This document shows, piece after piece, positions 45,343 through 54,297 of a stretch of DNA of 64,000 nt. Where the stretch lies: the NCBI GenBank assembly GCA_963729325.1, contig CAVSNS010000022.1, positions 74,573 to 138,572 of the forward strand. Direction: 5' to 3'. The position numbers were made by a program, and so were the translations under genes. Within the stretch, counting starts at the first letter, position 1, and every line of letters begins with the position of its first letter. The notes beneath the pieces were generated by a model. It made no database searches. It had not been told where the DNA came from and saw only the letters and a list, made by a program, of their open reading frames with translations. Source of the DNA: JABCYV01 sp963729325. GTDB lineage: Bacteria; Acidobacteriota; Terriglobia; Terriglobales; Acidobacteriaceae.

Positions 45343-47158
45343 ATGGCGGGGGAAGGTCCACAACTGCGTCCAGAGATCGAAGCGCCACGAGCCGATGTGC
45401 TCGATTCCTGGAAGGAGATCGCGGTCTACCTGAAGCGGGAAGTCCGTACCGTTCAGCGCTGGGAAAAGAATCTAGGCTTACCTGTTCGCCGCCTCTCGCG
45501 TGATAAGCAGGGAGCGGTTTTCGCTTACAGGTCGGAAATCGATGCCTGGTGGCGGGAGCGCGAAACCCAGATCGGCGACGCGAAGACCGAAGACAACGAA
45601 AGCGAAGAGGCTCTGGCCCCTCTCTCTCGCCGCCTGAGCCCGACTCCGCAGCCGCTAAATCGCAGGATGTTCGCTCAAGTGCGCGGCGACCCTTCGTAAT
45701 AGTCCTCGTGGCCGCTCTGGCGGTGGCTGCCGCCATCTCCATTCGCCTGGCGTTATGCGCGAGACATGTTTTGGCCGTCCCCGGTCAGACTGGTCGTCTT
45801 GCCCTTCAAGAACTTGAGTGGTGGTCCCGAGACCCAACGCGTCACTGACGGACTAACCGAGGAGATGTTTACCCGCCTGGGGCAGCTCCATCCCGAACGG
45901 TTGGCGGTGGTCGAGTTGGCCCCTGCCGATGCCGCTTTATCCTTTCGACCAGATCGGCAGGAAATTCAAGGCAAACTACATCCTGGAAGGGAGCGCACGG
46001 AGCGAGGGGCAACGATTGGTGATTACCTATCAGCTTGCTTTGGTGAAAGACCGAACCAGCGTGGGTGGCGGCCGATATGAGCCCGACCTGCAGGATCCAC
46101 AACAAATCATTCCGGTCCAGATTCAAGTGGCCGGTGACATCGTAAAGAACGTGCTCAACGAGCTGCCGCTACACTTGGGTTCTGCGCACCAGGTAAACCA
46201 GGCGGCTTACGAGGCTTACCTGACCGGGCGTTATCTCTGGAACCGGCGCACAACGGAAAGTCTCACCAACGCCCTCACTTACTTTCAGCAGGCAATTCAG
46301 GCAGATCCCAGTTATGCCCCATCGTATGCGGGCCTGGCGGATTGCTATTCCTTGCTGGGCTCCGCACCCTACACTGCTTTGCCTCCGCTCGAGGCCTTCC
46401 CGAAAGCCGAAACCGCAGCTCGAAAAGCACTCGAAATTGACGAGACTCTGGCCGAAGCCCATGTCTCGCTCGGGTATTCCGAGTTGGTATATGACCGGAA
46501 TTTTCCGCAGGCGGAGAAAGAGTTTCAGCGCGCCTTGCAATTGCGGCCAACCTATGCCACTGCCCATCAATACTACGGCTACTATTTAACTGCTATGGGC
46601 CGACTCGACGAAGCCATCGCGGAGCGAAAACAGGCCCAGGAGTTGGAGCCCGCTTCTCCGCTGCTCAACTCAGCGCTGGGCGAGGCTTACTACCAGGCCA
46701 GAAAATTCGACCTCACCATCGCTCAGAACCAGAAGTCACTCGTTTTAGATAAGAGTTACGCCATAGCGCTGATCAACCTGGGTCGTGCCTTCGAGCAAAA
46801 GAAGATGTATCCGGAGGCAATACAGGCGTTTCAAAAAATCCTGGCCTTCGTTCCCGACGACCCTGTTCTTCTCGCTCTGATCGCTCATGACTATGCTGTT
46901 TCCGGGCGGAAGGCGGAAGCGCGCGCCATGGTTGCCAAGCTCCAGCAAATGAGCGCCGCGAGATACGTACCAAGCGTTTATATTGCGTTGATTTACACCG
47001 GCCTCAATGACAAGGATGAAGCCTTCCGCTGGCTCGATAAAGCCTTCGATGAACGGTGCGAATATCTGGTGTACTTGCCAACCGAACCGCTAGCCGATCC
47101 TCTTCGCAACGATCCAAGATTTGCCCAGCTCCTGCATCGCCTGGGGCTTAAGGCGTAG
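45343..47158 (+). CDS. HTH-TolB-like-TPR regulator, frameshifted in the middle
   Basis: Acidobacterial CadC-like architecture. Residues 1-90 are a MerR-type HTH (LDSWKEIAVYLKREVRTVQR, GLPVRRLSRDKQGAVFAYRS, EIDAWW). A membrane helix follows (FVIVLVAALAVAAAISIRLA), then a TolB-N-like segment (VRLVVLPFKNLSGGPETQRV, TDGLTEEMFTRLGQLHPERL), which changes frame near 45690, 45790 and 45930. From 45929 the frame is open to 47158: KFKANYILEGSARSEGQRLV followed by about eight TPR-like repeats (YLWNRRTTESLTNALTYFQQ, AETAARKALEIDETLAEAHV and so on). The HTH would be cytoplasmic and the TPRs periplasmic, suggesting a membrane-bound transcription regulator. Three lesions in 250 bp are suspicious. Confidence 0.72.
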
Positions 47159-47307
47159 GAGCCGAAGCTCCGAGAAACCTCTCGATTACTCCGGGAACCT
47201 GTCCTAACGGACGGGTAACCAGCGTCTGGTTACGTGGCCGATTGCGCGCCGCATTCGCGGCAGTTCGTAACTTGTCGTCCCTTCGACCCGGGACTAGCCT
47301 CATTACT

Positions 47308-48684
47308 ATGTCGGCGCTGTCTCTCTTGTTCTCCTCCGACGAGGAGACGTCGCGCGCTCTGATCCAAACGCTCAAAGAGCTTGAGCTGGAAGTCGAGCAC
47401 TGCCCGGAGATCTTTGCGGCAGTGGAAAAGATCACCAGCCGAAGCTTCGACATTATTGTTTGCGACTGGCAGGAAGGACTTGAAGCCGCGTTCCTGCTTA
47501 AGTCGGCCCGAGAATTGAAAGCCAATAGCGGCGCGTTCACCATCGCTGTGGCCGACGCGGATTCCGCAAGTGCAGCCCGCGAGGCGGGCGCAAATTTCGT
47601 TCTCCGCCTACCGATCGTTCCGGAAAAGGCCAAGTATGCCTTGCTAACTTGCGACGAGTTCCTTCGGCATATGCGGACCTGGTTGCCTAAACTGGGCTTC
47701 CCTACCGCAGAAGAGACTGCTTCTCAGAGCGCGGGTCACAAGTCGAGGTCGCCACAACGAGAAAGACAGGCGGGGGCGGCGACAGCACGTACTCATCGGC
47801 CCTCCCCTCCGTTCCGCTGTGACGTCACCAACACTGCTGCACTGGTTCCCACAAGCCCGATCTTCGAGGATCGTCTTGCTTCCCACTTCGGCATTCAAAC
47901 CCTGTTTTCCACCCTACCGGAAAGTGAGCCTGACGAGCAAAACCGCGAAGCAGATATCAGCAGGTCTTTGCTCACCACAGCATTAGGTGTAGCTCTGCTC
48001 TCCGCCGGTTACGTGTTCAGCGAACCCTTACGGAATCAGTCCGTGACCATTGCAGTGGCCAAGATCTACGGGCGCGCTCTGGAGAAGACCCACGTCTGGT
48101 TAGACAGAAGTAACAACGAAACGCCTCCGCCCTCCCAAGTAGCACAGAACGATAGCCTCGTGTCACCCCATGCGCGGACTGGATCCCTGCATATCCGGAT
48201 CACGCCAGTGCCCGAATCCTCTGCACCAGCCCAACCCACACCCAACGGCAGCCAGCCGCCGTTGTCATCGGCCGAGATCCAGCCGGCCCTTGTGGCGACT
48301 AACGTCACTCACATCCCGACCAGTCTGCAGGTACCGATCCAGGCCAACCTGCGCGATGTTTCCTCCAGAGTTACCTCGTCCCTCCTGGGCTCACTGGAGC
48401 CCGTGACTCTGTCCGAAGAGCTTGCCCAAAAGCTGGTGCTACAAAAGGTTTCGCCCAGCTATCCCGAGCGGGCGTTGAAGGCAGGATTGCAAGGGTCAGT
48501 GGTTCTCCAGGCGTGGATCGCCCGGGATGGCACCATCCGCGACTTGAAGCTGATTCGCGGCTCTTTTCTTCTGGGCCAGGCTGCTTATAAAGCCGTCAGA
48601 CAATGGCGCTACCAGCCCTATCTGCTGAACGGTCAGGCAGTCGAAACCCAAACCTACGTGACGGTGGATTTCCGGCTACCCTAA
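47308..48684 (+). CDS. Receiver-like domain fused to membrane helix and TonB C-terminal domain
   Basis: About 458 residues from ATG 47308 (the frame is open upstream to 47242). The N terminus resembles a response-regulator receiver: ALSLLFSSDEETSRALIQTL with an acidic pair, FDIIVCDWQEGLEAAFLLK with the Asp position, TIAVADADSASAAREAGANF, then RLPIVPEKAK. Near residue 230 a single membrane helix (SLLTTALGVALLSAGYVFSE) is followed by a Pro-rich spacer and a TonB_C domain at the end: KVSPSYPERALKAGLQGSVV, AWIARDGTIRDLKLIRGSF and AVRQWRYQPYLLNGQAVE. It should energise outer-membrane transport. The cytoplasmic receiver-like module is unusual for an energy transducer. Confidence 0.8.
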   Translation: MSALSLLFSSDEETSRALIQTLKELELEVEHCPEIFAAVEKITSRSFDIIVCDWQEGLEAAFLLKSARELKANSGAFTIAVADADSASAAREAGANFVLRLPIVPEKAKYALLTCDEFLRHMRTWLPKLGFPTAEETASQSAGHKSRSPQRERQAGAATARTHRPSPPFRCDVTNTAALVPTSPIFEDRLASHFGIQTLFSTLPESEPDEQNREADISRSLLTTALGVALLSAGYVFSEPLRNQSVTIAVAKIYGRALEKTHVWLDRSNNETPPPSQVAQNDSLVSPHARTGSLHIRITPVPESSAPAQPTPNGSQPPLSSAEIQPALVATNVTHIPTSLQVPIQANLRDVSSRVTSSLLGSLEPVTLSEELAQKLVLQKVSPSYPERALKAGLQGSVVLQAWIARDGTIRDLKLIRGSFLLGQAAYKAVRQWRYQPYLLNGQAVETQTYVTVDFRLP

Positions 48685-48792
48685 GCACAGCCTCCATCCG
48701 GCATTAGATACCCCGTACCTTCAGAATCAACCAGTTCACAATCTTTTACATCGTTTTACCCCCCATTGACACATGCCTTGTGCCGCTAAACT

Positions 48793-50481
48793 ATGTTTCG
48801 TAGCGTCACTATGAACCTGAAGCGCAACTGGAACGAGCGAACTCGACTGATACTGACGCTGGAGCTCGCCGTAGTTCTGCCCGCCGCCGCCCTTGTGATT
48901 CTGAGCGCATGGCACTTGAATCACATTCAGCGCGACCGGGCTGTCGAAGCTGCCATCCAGCGCGATTTCAGCCAGGTCCTGGCGATTTCCGAGAAGCACA
49001 TCAATCACAAGGCGTACGACTTGGCGGACGATGTTCGAAACGAGTTCCCGTCTCTGGGGCAAGCCTGCAGCGTAAATCTGGATAAACTTCTCGCCGCGCA
49101 TCCCTACATCGCCCACGTCTTCCTGTACGACCCCAAGAACGGGCTGATATTTCGCTCACAGCCCCACCGGCTGCAAGAGCCAGAATTCCGGGCCGAGGCC
49201 GATGAGTTCTCCAGAATGGCCGACATGTGGATGAAGATCGAGTTCGACGATTTCTCGAAGAAATTGGCAAGGATGGAGAAAAAGGGCACCCCTTACGTCT
49301 GCGAGGGGAACTGGGCATCCCGAGGGGACAAACATTTGTACCAGACCGCAGCGTATTTTCTGAAAACAGATGAGGCCAGCGGACGCAAGGTTATCGCCGG
49401 CATAGTGTTCGATGCCGAGTACCTTCGCGATCACTTCTTTCCGGAGATGCTCGAGGACGTGATAAATCACAACCTCAGCGAGGGCCAGAGCAATTCCAGC
49501 CATGCCGTGATGATGGTTCACGCCAAGAGCGATTCCGCTCCGATGGCAGCCTCGGTCGGATGGGACGGCGGCATCCCAGAGGTGGAACGCAACATGGAAG
49601 GTGCGTTCCCCGGGCTGGCTCTCGCCATCAAGCTGCGCGGAACTACGCTGGAGGCCATCGGCCAACGCTTCGTGCGGACCAGCTTCTTGATCCTCGGGGG
49701 CCTATCGCTGCTGTTAGCCGGTGGATTGGTACTGACCTACCGCAACGTCAGCAAAGAGATGGCGCTGGCGCGGGTAAAGTCGGATTTCGTCTCCAACGTT
49801 TCGCACGAGCTCAGGACTCCGCTCTCCTTGATCCGGTTGTACGCCGAAACCCTCGAAATGGGCCGGCTCACCACCCCGGAGAAATATCAGGAGTATTACT
49901 GCATTATTCGCAAAGAGAGCGAACGTCTCACCGCGCTCATCAACAACATTCTCGATTTTTCACGGATCGAAGCCGGCCGCAAAGAATATGACTTCCGCGA
50001 AACTGACATGCGCGAACTGGTGCATAACACGCTCGATTCCTATCGCTACCAGATCGAGCAGCACGGTTTCACCTTTGAAGAAAAGATAGACGAAGTGCCT
50101 TCTCTGCGCGTGGACCGCGAAGCGATGGCTCGGTCCCTGGTGAATCTGGTCAATAACGCGCTCAAGTACTCGCAGGACAGAAAATACATCGGCGTCAACC
50201 TATATCGAGAGAACGGATCGGTGAAGTTGGAAGTAATTGACCACGGGATCGGCATACCCCGTCAAGAACAGCAAAAGATATTCGAGAAGTTCTATCGCGT
50301 CGGGGACCCGCTGGTCCACAACACTAAGGGAAGTGGTCTGGGTCTTTCCCTGGTGCGTCATATTGCTCAGGCCCACGGTGGCGAGGTTGTTGTCGACAGC
50401 GCGCCGGGACAGGGGAGCAAGTTCACCATCACCCTGCCCGTCGCTCGGAGAGAGAACGGAAGCAAGGCAGCCTCGGCATGA
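48793..50481 (+). CDS. Membrane sensor histidine kinase
   Basis: A 562-residue kinase (ATG 48793; ATG 48811 possible). N-terminal membrane helix (LTLELAVVLPAAALVILSAW), about 260-residue periplasmic sensor domain with no family I can name, and a second helix near residue 300 (SFLILGGLSLLLAGGLVLTY). The HisKA box is SDFVSNVSHELRTPLSLIRL (phospho-His). The HATPase has SLVNLVNNALKYSQDRK (N box), VIDHGIGIPRQEQQKIFEKF (G1/F boxes) and NTKGSGLGLSLVRHIAQAHG (G2). Its stop overlaps the ATG of the response regulator (ATGA), so the pair is translationally coupled. Confidence 0.93.
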   Translation: MFRSVTMNLKRNWNERTRLILTLELAVVLPAAALVILSAWHLNHIQRDRAVEAAIQRDFSQVLAISEKHINHKAYDLADDVRNEFPSLGQACSVNLDKLLAAHPYIAHVFLYDPKNGLIFRSQPHRLQEPEFRAEADEFSRMADMWMKIEFDDFSKKLARMEKKGTPYVCEGNWASRGDKHLYQTAAYFLKTDEASGRKVIAGIVFDAEYLRDHFFPEMLEDVINHNLSEGQSNSSHAVMMVHAKSDSAPMAASVGWDGGIPEVERNMEGAFPGLALAIKLRGTTLEAIGQRFVRTSFLILGGLSLLLAGGLVLTYRNVSKEMALARVKSDFVSNVSHELRTPLSLIRLYAETLEMGRLTTPEKYQEYYCIIRKESERLTALINNILDFSRIEAGRKEYDFRETDMRELVHNTLDSYRYQIEQHGFTFEEKIDEVPSLRVDREAMARSLVNLVNNALKYSQDRKYIGVNLYRENGSVKLEVIDHGIGIPRQEQQKIFEKFYRVGDPLVHNTKGSGLGLSLVRHIAQAHGGEVVVDSAPGQGSKFTITLPVARRENGSKAASA

Positions 50482-51251
50482 ACGCCGGTAAGGGAGAGCG
50501 GGCAGTGACAAACATCAAATCAGCCGTCGAGTCTCCAGCAAAGGCAAAAACCGGCAGCGGAGAGCGTGAGATGCCCAGAATCCTGATCGTCGAGGACGAG
50601 CCCAACATGGTGGCCGGTCTGCGCGACAACTTTGAATTCGAAGGCTACCATGTCATCACCGCGCCGGATGGCGTTGCCGGTCTGGAACGCGCCCTGAATG
50701 AAGCGCCCGACCTCGTCATCCTCGACGTCATGATGCCCCGCATGAGCGGCCTCGATGTCTGCAAGCAGCTCAAGAGCAAACGGCCCTCGATCCCCGTGAT
50801 CATGCTCACCGCGCGAGGTCAGGAAATCGACAAAGTAGTGGGACTGGAACTGGGCGCGGACGACTATGTAACCAAGCCATTTTCCATCCGCGAGCTTTTG
50901 GCTCGGGTGAAAGCCGTTCTCCGTCGCGCACGCGCCGTTCCCAAAGAACAGGACCGCTATGCCTTCGGAGACGTTGAGGTGAACCTGCGCAGCTGCCAAG
51001 TGTCGCGTAGCGGCAAGGCCCTGGATTTCTCTTCGAAGGAGTTCGAACTGCTCAAATACTTCCTCTGTCATCCGGGGGAGACGCTGACTCGCGATCGCTT
51101 GCTGGAAGAAGTCTGGGGCTACGATCGCTTTCCGACCACACGCACGGTTGACGCGCATATTGTCCGTTTGCGCCAGAAGATTGAGCTTAAACCCGAAGAG
51201 CCTCGGTTCATCCTGACCGTGCACGGTACTGGTTATAAGTTCGTTGGCTGA
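50478..51251 (+). CDS. OmpR/PhoB-family response regulator
   Basis: A 257-residue regulator. An N-terminal extension of about 30 residues (MNAGKGERAVTNIKSAVESP) precedes the receiver; MPRILIVEDEPNMVAGLRDN at about 50571 could be the true start. The receiver has phosphorylated Asp in DLVILDVMMPRMSGLDVCKQ, VIMLTARGQE and DDYVTKPFSIRELLARVKAV. The winged-helix effector domain reads VSRSGKALDFSSKEFELLKY, LTRDRLLEEVWGYDRFPTTR and VDAHIVRLRQKIE. Overlaps the upstream kinase by 4 nt and is followed 9 bp later by an ECF sigma gene, so all three are probably one operon. Confidence 0.93.
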   Translation: MNAGKGERAVTNIKSAVESPAKAKTGSGEREMPRILIVEDEPNMVAGLRDNFEFEGYHVITAPDGVAGLERALNEAPDLVILDVMMPRMSGLDVCKQLKSKRPSIPVIMLTARGQEIDKVVGLELGADDYVTKPFSIRELLARVKAVLRRARAVPKEQDRYAFGDVEVNLRSCQVSRSGKALDFSSKEFELLKYFLCHPGETLTRDRLLEEVWGYDRFPTTRTVDAHIVRLRQKIELKPEEPRFILTVHGTGYKFVG

Positions 51252-51259
51252 ACGGTGAA

Positions 51260-51932
51260 ATGATGATGTCCGACACTGGCAAAATTCGCATTGGGCCGGT
51301 TTTAAACGGCATCGGGATGGTTCCCTCTGACCAGGCGATGCCTGGACGCTCCGCCCGCGTGGACGATACCAGGCTCATCCGCGAGGCCCAACTGGGCAAC
51401 ACTGCCGCCTTCGAAGAATTGGTGCGGCAATACGACCGTGCGGTCCTCCGCCTGGCGGTTCATCTCACCGGCTCGCAAGAAGACGGTCAGGACATTTATC
51501 AGGAAGCGTTCCTACGAGCTTACATAAATTTGGCGCGATTTCGTTTTGAGTGCTCCTTTTATACCTGGATCTACCGCATCGTTACGAATCTCTGCCTCGA
51601 TCACCTGCGCAAGAGGAATTCTCGCGGCCGCGACCTGACCACAACCGTTTCTCCGGATGGCGAGGAAGAAGAACTGCTAGACCGAGTGCCCGATCACCGA
51701 GCCGACGCCAGTCCGGAACGCAGCCTGGTAGGCCGCGAGTTGCGGGGATGCATCGTCCGCGCCCTGGCCCGGCTCTCTGCTCGCGAGCGCATGGTATTCG
51801 AATTGAAGCACTATCACGGGATGAGATTGCGAACCGTCGCCGGCATCCTGAATACCACCGAAGGCACGATCAAGAACACTGTTGTTTCGCGCCACTCACA
51901 AATTGCGGACAGAACTGGCCGAAGTGCGCTGA
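51260..51932 (+). CDS. ECF-type sigma factor, frameshift near C terminus
   Basis: About 223 residues. Region 2: NTAAFEELVRQYDRAVLRLA, GQDIYQEAFLRAYINLARFR and FYTWIYRIVTNLCLDHLRKR. Region 4: RALARLSARERMVFELKHYH and GMRLRTVAGILNTTEGTIKN. After GTIKNT the frame is off by one base near 51886; the other frame gives LFRATHKLRTELAEVR and a stop at 51930-51932, which is the normal sigma ending. The unshifted frame runs on to 52033 with a tail lacking family character. Sits in the kinase-regulator operon, which suggests the two-component system controls a sigma-dependent regulon. Confidence 0.8.
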
Positions 51933-52078
51933 GTCTCCGGTTTCGAATAGCCGCCCCCTTGTCATCCCGAGAGCAATCTCGAGCCGCGGTTGCATGGTCG
52001 CAAGTCGAGGGGTCGGCTCAATCTAGCCGGTGAGGCCGGCGCCCCGGCCACTCAAAAAACAAATTAAGATATTCTCCG

Positions 52079-52814
52079 ATGTCTTCCCGACCTATCTCGT
52101 CTGCGGCTCCGCCATCCAGCTCCTGGGAACCGAACTTGGTCCGAATTCCCGCCGGGTGGTTCCTGGATGGGCTCGGAAATCGGCCAGGACAATGAACGGC
52201 CGGTTCATCGCGTGTGGGTCGACGAATTCTTACTGGCTGCCTGCCAGGTGACGAACGCCGAGTACGCACGTTTTCTCCGACGCCACTAAAACACAACCGC
52301 CACCCTTCTGGGACGATCCCAACTTCAATCATCCGGAACAGCCCGTCGTCGCTGTTTCCTGGTTCGAAGCTGTCGAATTATTGTGCGTGGCTTACCCGCG
52401 TGAACGGCCCGCACTTTCGCTTGCCGACGGAAGCCGAGTGGGAGCGCGCCGCCCGTGGTGGAATCGAAAACAAACTTTTTCCCTGGGGCGATGCGCCGCC
52501 CGAATCCTTGCCCGATTATGAACGCCGCTGGAAGAATGGCCCCGAACCGGTGGCGAGGTATGCGCCGAACGCTTTCGGCCTCTACGACATCTGCGAGAAC
52601 GTGCATGAGTGGTGCAGCGATTGGTACCAGCCGGACTATTATTCCGATTTCTCCCGAGCGCAACCCGCTGGGGCCGGAAACCGGTCAGCGGCGCGCCTCC
52701 CGCGGAGGCTCCTGGCGCCATCACATCAAAGTGACCCGCTGCGCAGCGCGCTCCAGCATCCCTCCAGAATTTCAGTATGCGGACTACGGCTTTCGCGTAG
52801 CGTGCACACCGTAG
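52079..52814 (+). pseudogene. Formylglycine-generating-enzyme (SUMF1/FGE-sulfatase) domain protein, frameshifted
   Basis: The gene starts at 52079 (MSSRPISSAAPPSSSWEPNL, VRIPAGWFL), changes frame near 52170 (MGSEIGQDNERPVHRVWVDE, VTNAEYARFL), and again near 52280, 52375 and 52660. The FGE-sulfatase core is recognisable: VSWFEAVE, FRLPTEAEWERAARGGIENK, LFPWGDAPPESL, YDICENVHEWCSDWYQPDYY and the ending RASRGGSWRHHIKVTRCAAR...YADYGFRVA. Four lesions in 740 bp mean it is dead or badly sequenced. The predicted role is modification of a target protein in the periplasm, or a paralogous function. Confidence 0.75.
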
Positions 52815-52915
52815 CCCTACTACGGATCTGCTTTTTCTCTGCCACTCCAATCCCACAACCATAACTCTGCACTACAATCACAAGCTCGTTCCAACGTTCG
52901 CCAGCGGAGACCATA

Positions 52916-53768
52916 ATGTTCCAACCTGACTTGCTGCAAGGGCAAACGCATCCTCATCACTGGCGGCGGCACCGGATTAGGCAAGGGCATGGCCCGCCGT
53001 TTCCTCGAGCTCGGAGCCACGGTCTATATCTGCGGTCGTCGCAAAGAAGTGCTCGCTGAGACCGAAGCCGAATTACGCGCCGCCACGAAAGCTAGGATCG
53101 ATTCTTTCCCGTGCGACGTGCGAAACCTGCAAGCCGTCGAGGAAATGATCGAGACCATCTGGAAAGATGGTGCCTTGGATGTGGTAGTGAACAACGCCGC
53201 AGGAAATTTTCTGGCGCGAACGGAAGAGCTCTCCTCCGGCGCTTTCGACGCCATCATCGGAATCGTACTCATGGGCACGATAAATGTCACCATGGCCTGC
53301 GGACGCCGCTGGCTCAAAGCTCAGCATCCCGGTGTAATGCTGAACATCGTGGCTAGCTATGCTTCGAGTGGCTCGGCCTACGTGGTTCCGTCCGCCATCT
53401 CCAAATCGGGTGTCGTCGCGCTCACCAGAAGCCTAGCGGTGGAATGGGGAAATCGCGGCATCCGGATGAATGCTATCGCTCCTGGGCCGATTCCCACCGA
53501 AGGAGCATTCTCGCGTCTGTTGCCGCGGCCGGAACTGGAACAATTTGCCCGAGAGCGCAATCCCATGAACCGCTTCGGCAGGGTCGAAGAACTGGCCGAC
53601 CTCGCCGCATTTCTGGTAAGCGACGGCTCCGCTTACATCAACGGTGAAATCGTCACGATGGACGGCGGCGAATGGCTCCAGGGCGCGGGCGAATTCACCG
53701 CCTTAGGCAGGATGCTCACGGAGAAGGAGTGGCAAGCGATGAAGCCTCGCAAATCACCGAAAGAATAG
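52916..53768 (+). CDS. Short-chain dehydrogenase/reductase, 2,4-dienoyl-CoA-reductase-like; one frameshift near start
   Basis: From ATG 52916 (MFQPDLL) one base must be removed near 52937 to reach KGKRILITGGGTGLGKGMAR, the NAD(P) Rossmann motif (TGGGTGLG). The main frame then runs to 53768 (about 280 residues in total; 259 from ATG 52989). Other motifs: NNAAGNFLARTEELSSGAFD, MACGRRWLKAQHPGVMLNIV, SAISKSGVVALTRSLAVEWG, RMNAIAPGPIPTEGAFSRLL and INGEIVTMDGGEWL. The SAYVVPSAISKSG active site resembles peroxisomal 2,4-dienoyl-CoA reductases. Starting at 52989 would remove the nucleotide-binding loop, so the frameshift is probably an error or inactivates the gene. Confidence 0.82.
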
Positions 53769-53792
53769 CTGAGCCGAGGTCAGATGGCGAGT

Positions 53793-54146
53793 TTAGGGGC
53801 GCGCCGTACCTGTACCCACTAGCCAACGAAAAAACATATTCACCAGGCTGAGCACGATCGCTCCCCAGAAAGCTGAGCTGAAGTTGTCTACGCGGAAACC
53901 GGGCACGATCGCCGACGCCAGTTCAAGCATGGCCGCATTGATGATCAGCCAGAAAATGCCGAGTGTCAGCAGGGTGAGAGGAAAGGTGACAATCTTCAGG
54001 AAAACTCCGAGCGTTGCATTCACAAACCCGATCACCAGGGCAGCGATCAGGGCCGCCACTGGCCCGCTCACGTGAAAGCCCGGGACCAGGCGCGCGACCA
54101 GCCATACCGCCACAGCACTCAGTGCCCAGTTCAGCAGATGTCTCAT
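53793..54146 (-). CDS. Phage-holin-like (DUF360, mycobacterial 4 superfamily) membrane protein
   Basis: A 117-residue protein starting at 54146 behind GGAGGAG (the frame is open 6 codons further). Four membrane helices: LLNWALSAVAVWLVARLVPG, AALIAALVIGFVNATLGVFL, LTLLTLGIFWLIINAAMLEL and FWGAIVLSLVNMFFRWLVGT. The VPGFHV and PGFRVDNF loops match the DUF360/Phage_holin_4_2 family, which is chromosomal and widespread despite its name. Function unknown. Convergent with the SDR gene. Confidence 0.82.
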   Translation of the reverse strand: MRHLLNWALSAVAVWLVARLVPGFHVSGPVAALIAALVIGFVNATLGVFLKIVTFPLTLLTLGIFWLIINAAMLELASAIVPGFRVDNFSSAFWGAIVLSLVNMFFRWLVGTGTARP

Positions 54147-54297
54147 ACGGCCGTTCTCCTCCACGGCACGCCGACTATAGACTGCCTGACGGGTGAGTGC
54201 AACCTGGGATGCAAACTGTTGTCACGAACAGCGGCCTTCCCTTGCGGGCGAGAACCGACTCAGAGCGAAGTCAGGAGAGAGTGCGCCACACAGGCAC

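Noticed and set aside
50520..51224. Long minus-strand frame opposite the OmpR-type regulator
   Set aside because: Shadow of a strongly conserved coding sequence.
53793..54146. Phage holin as evidence for a prophage
   Set aside because: The family is a chromosomal membrane protein group with a misleading name, and no phage genes are nearby.
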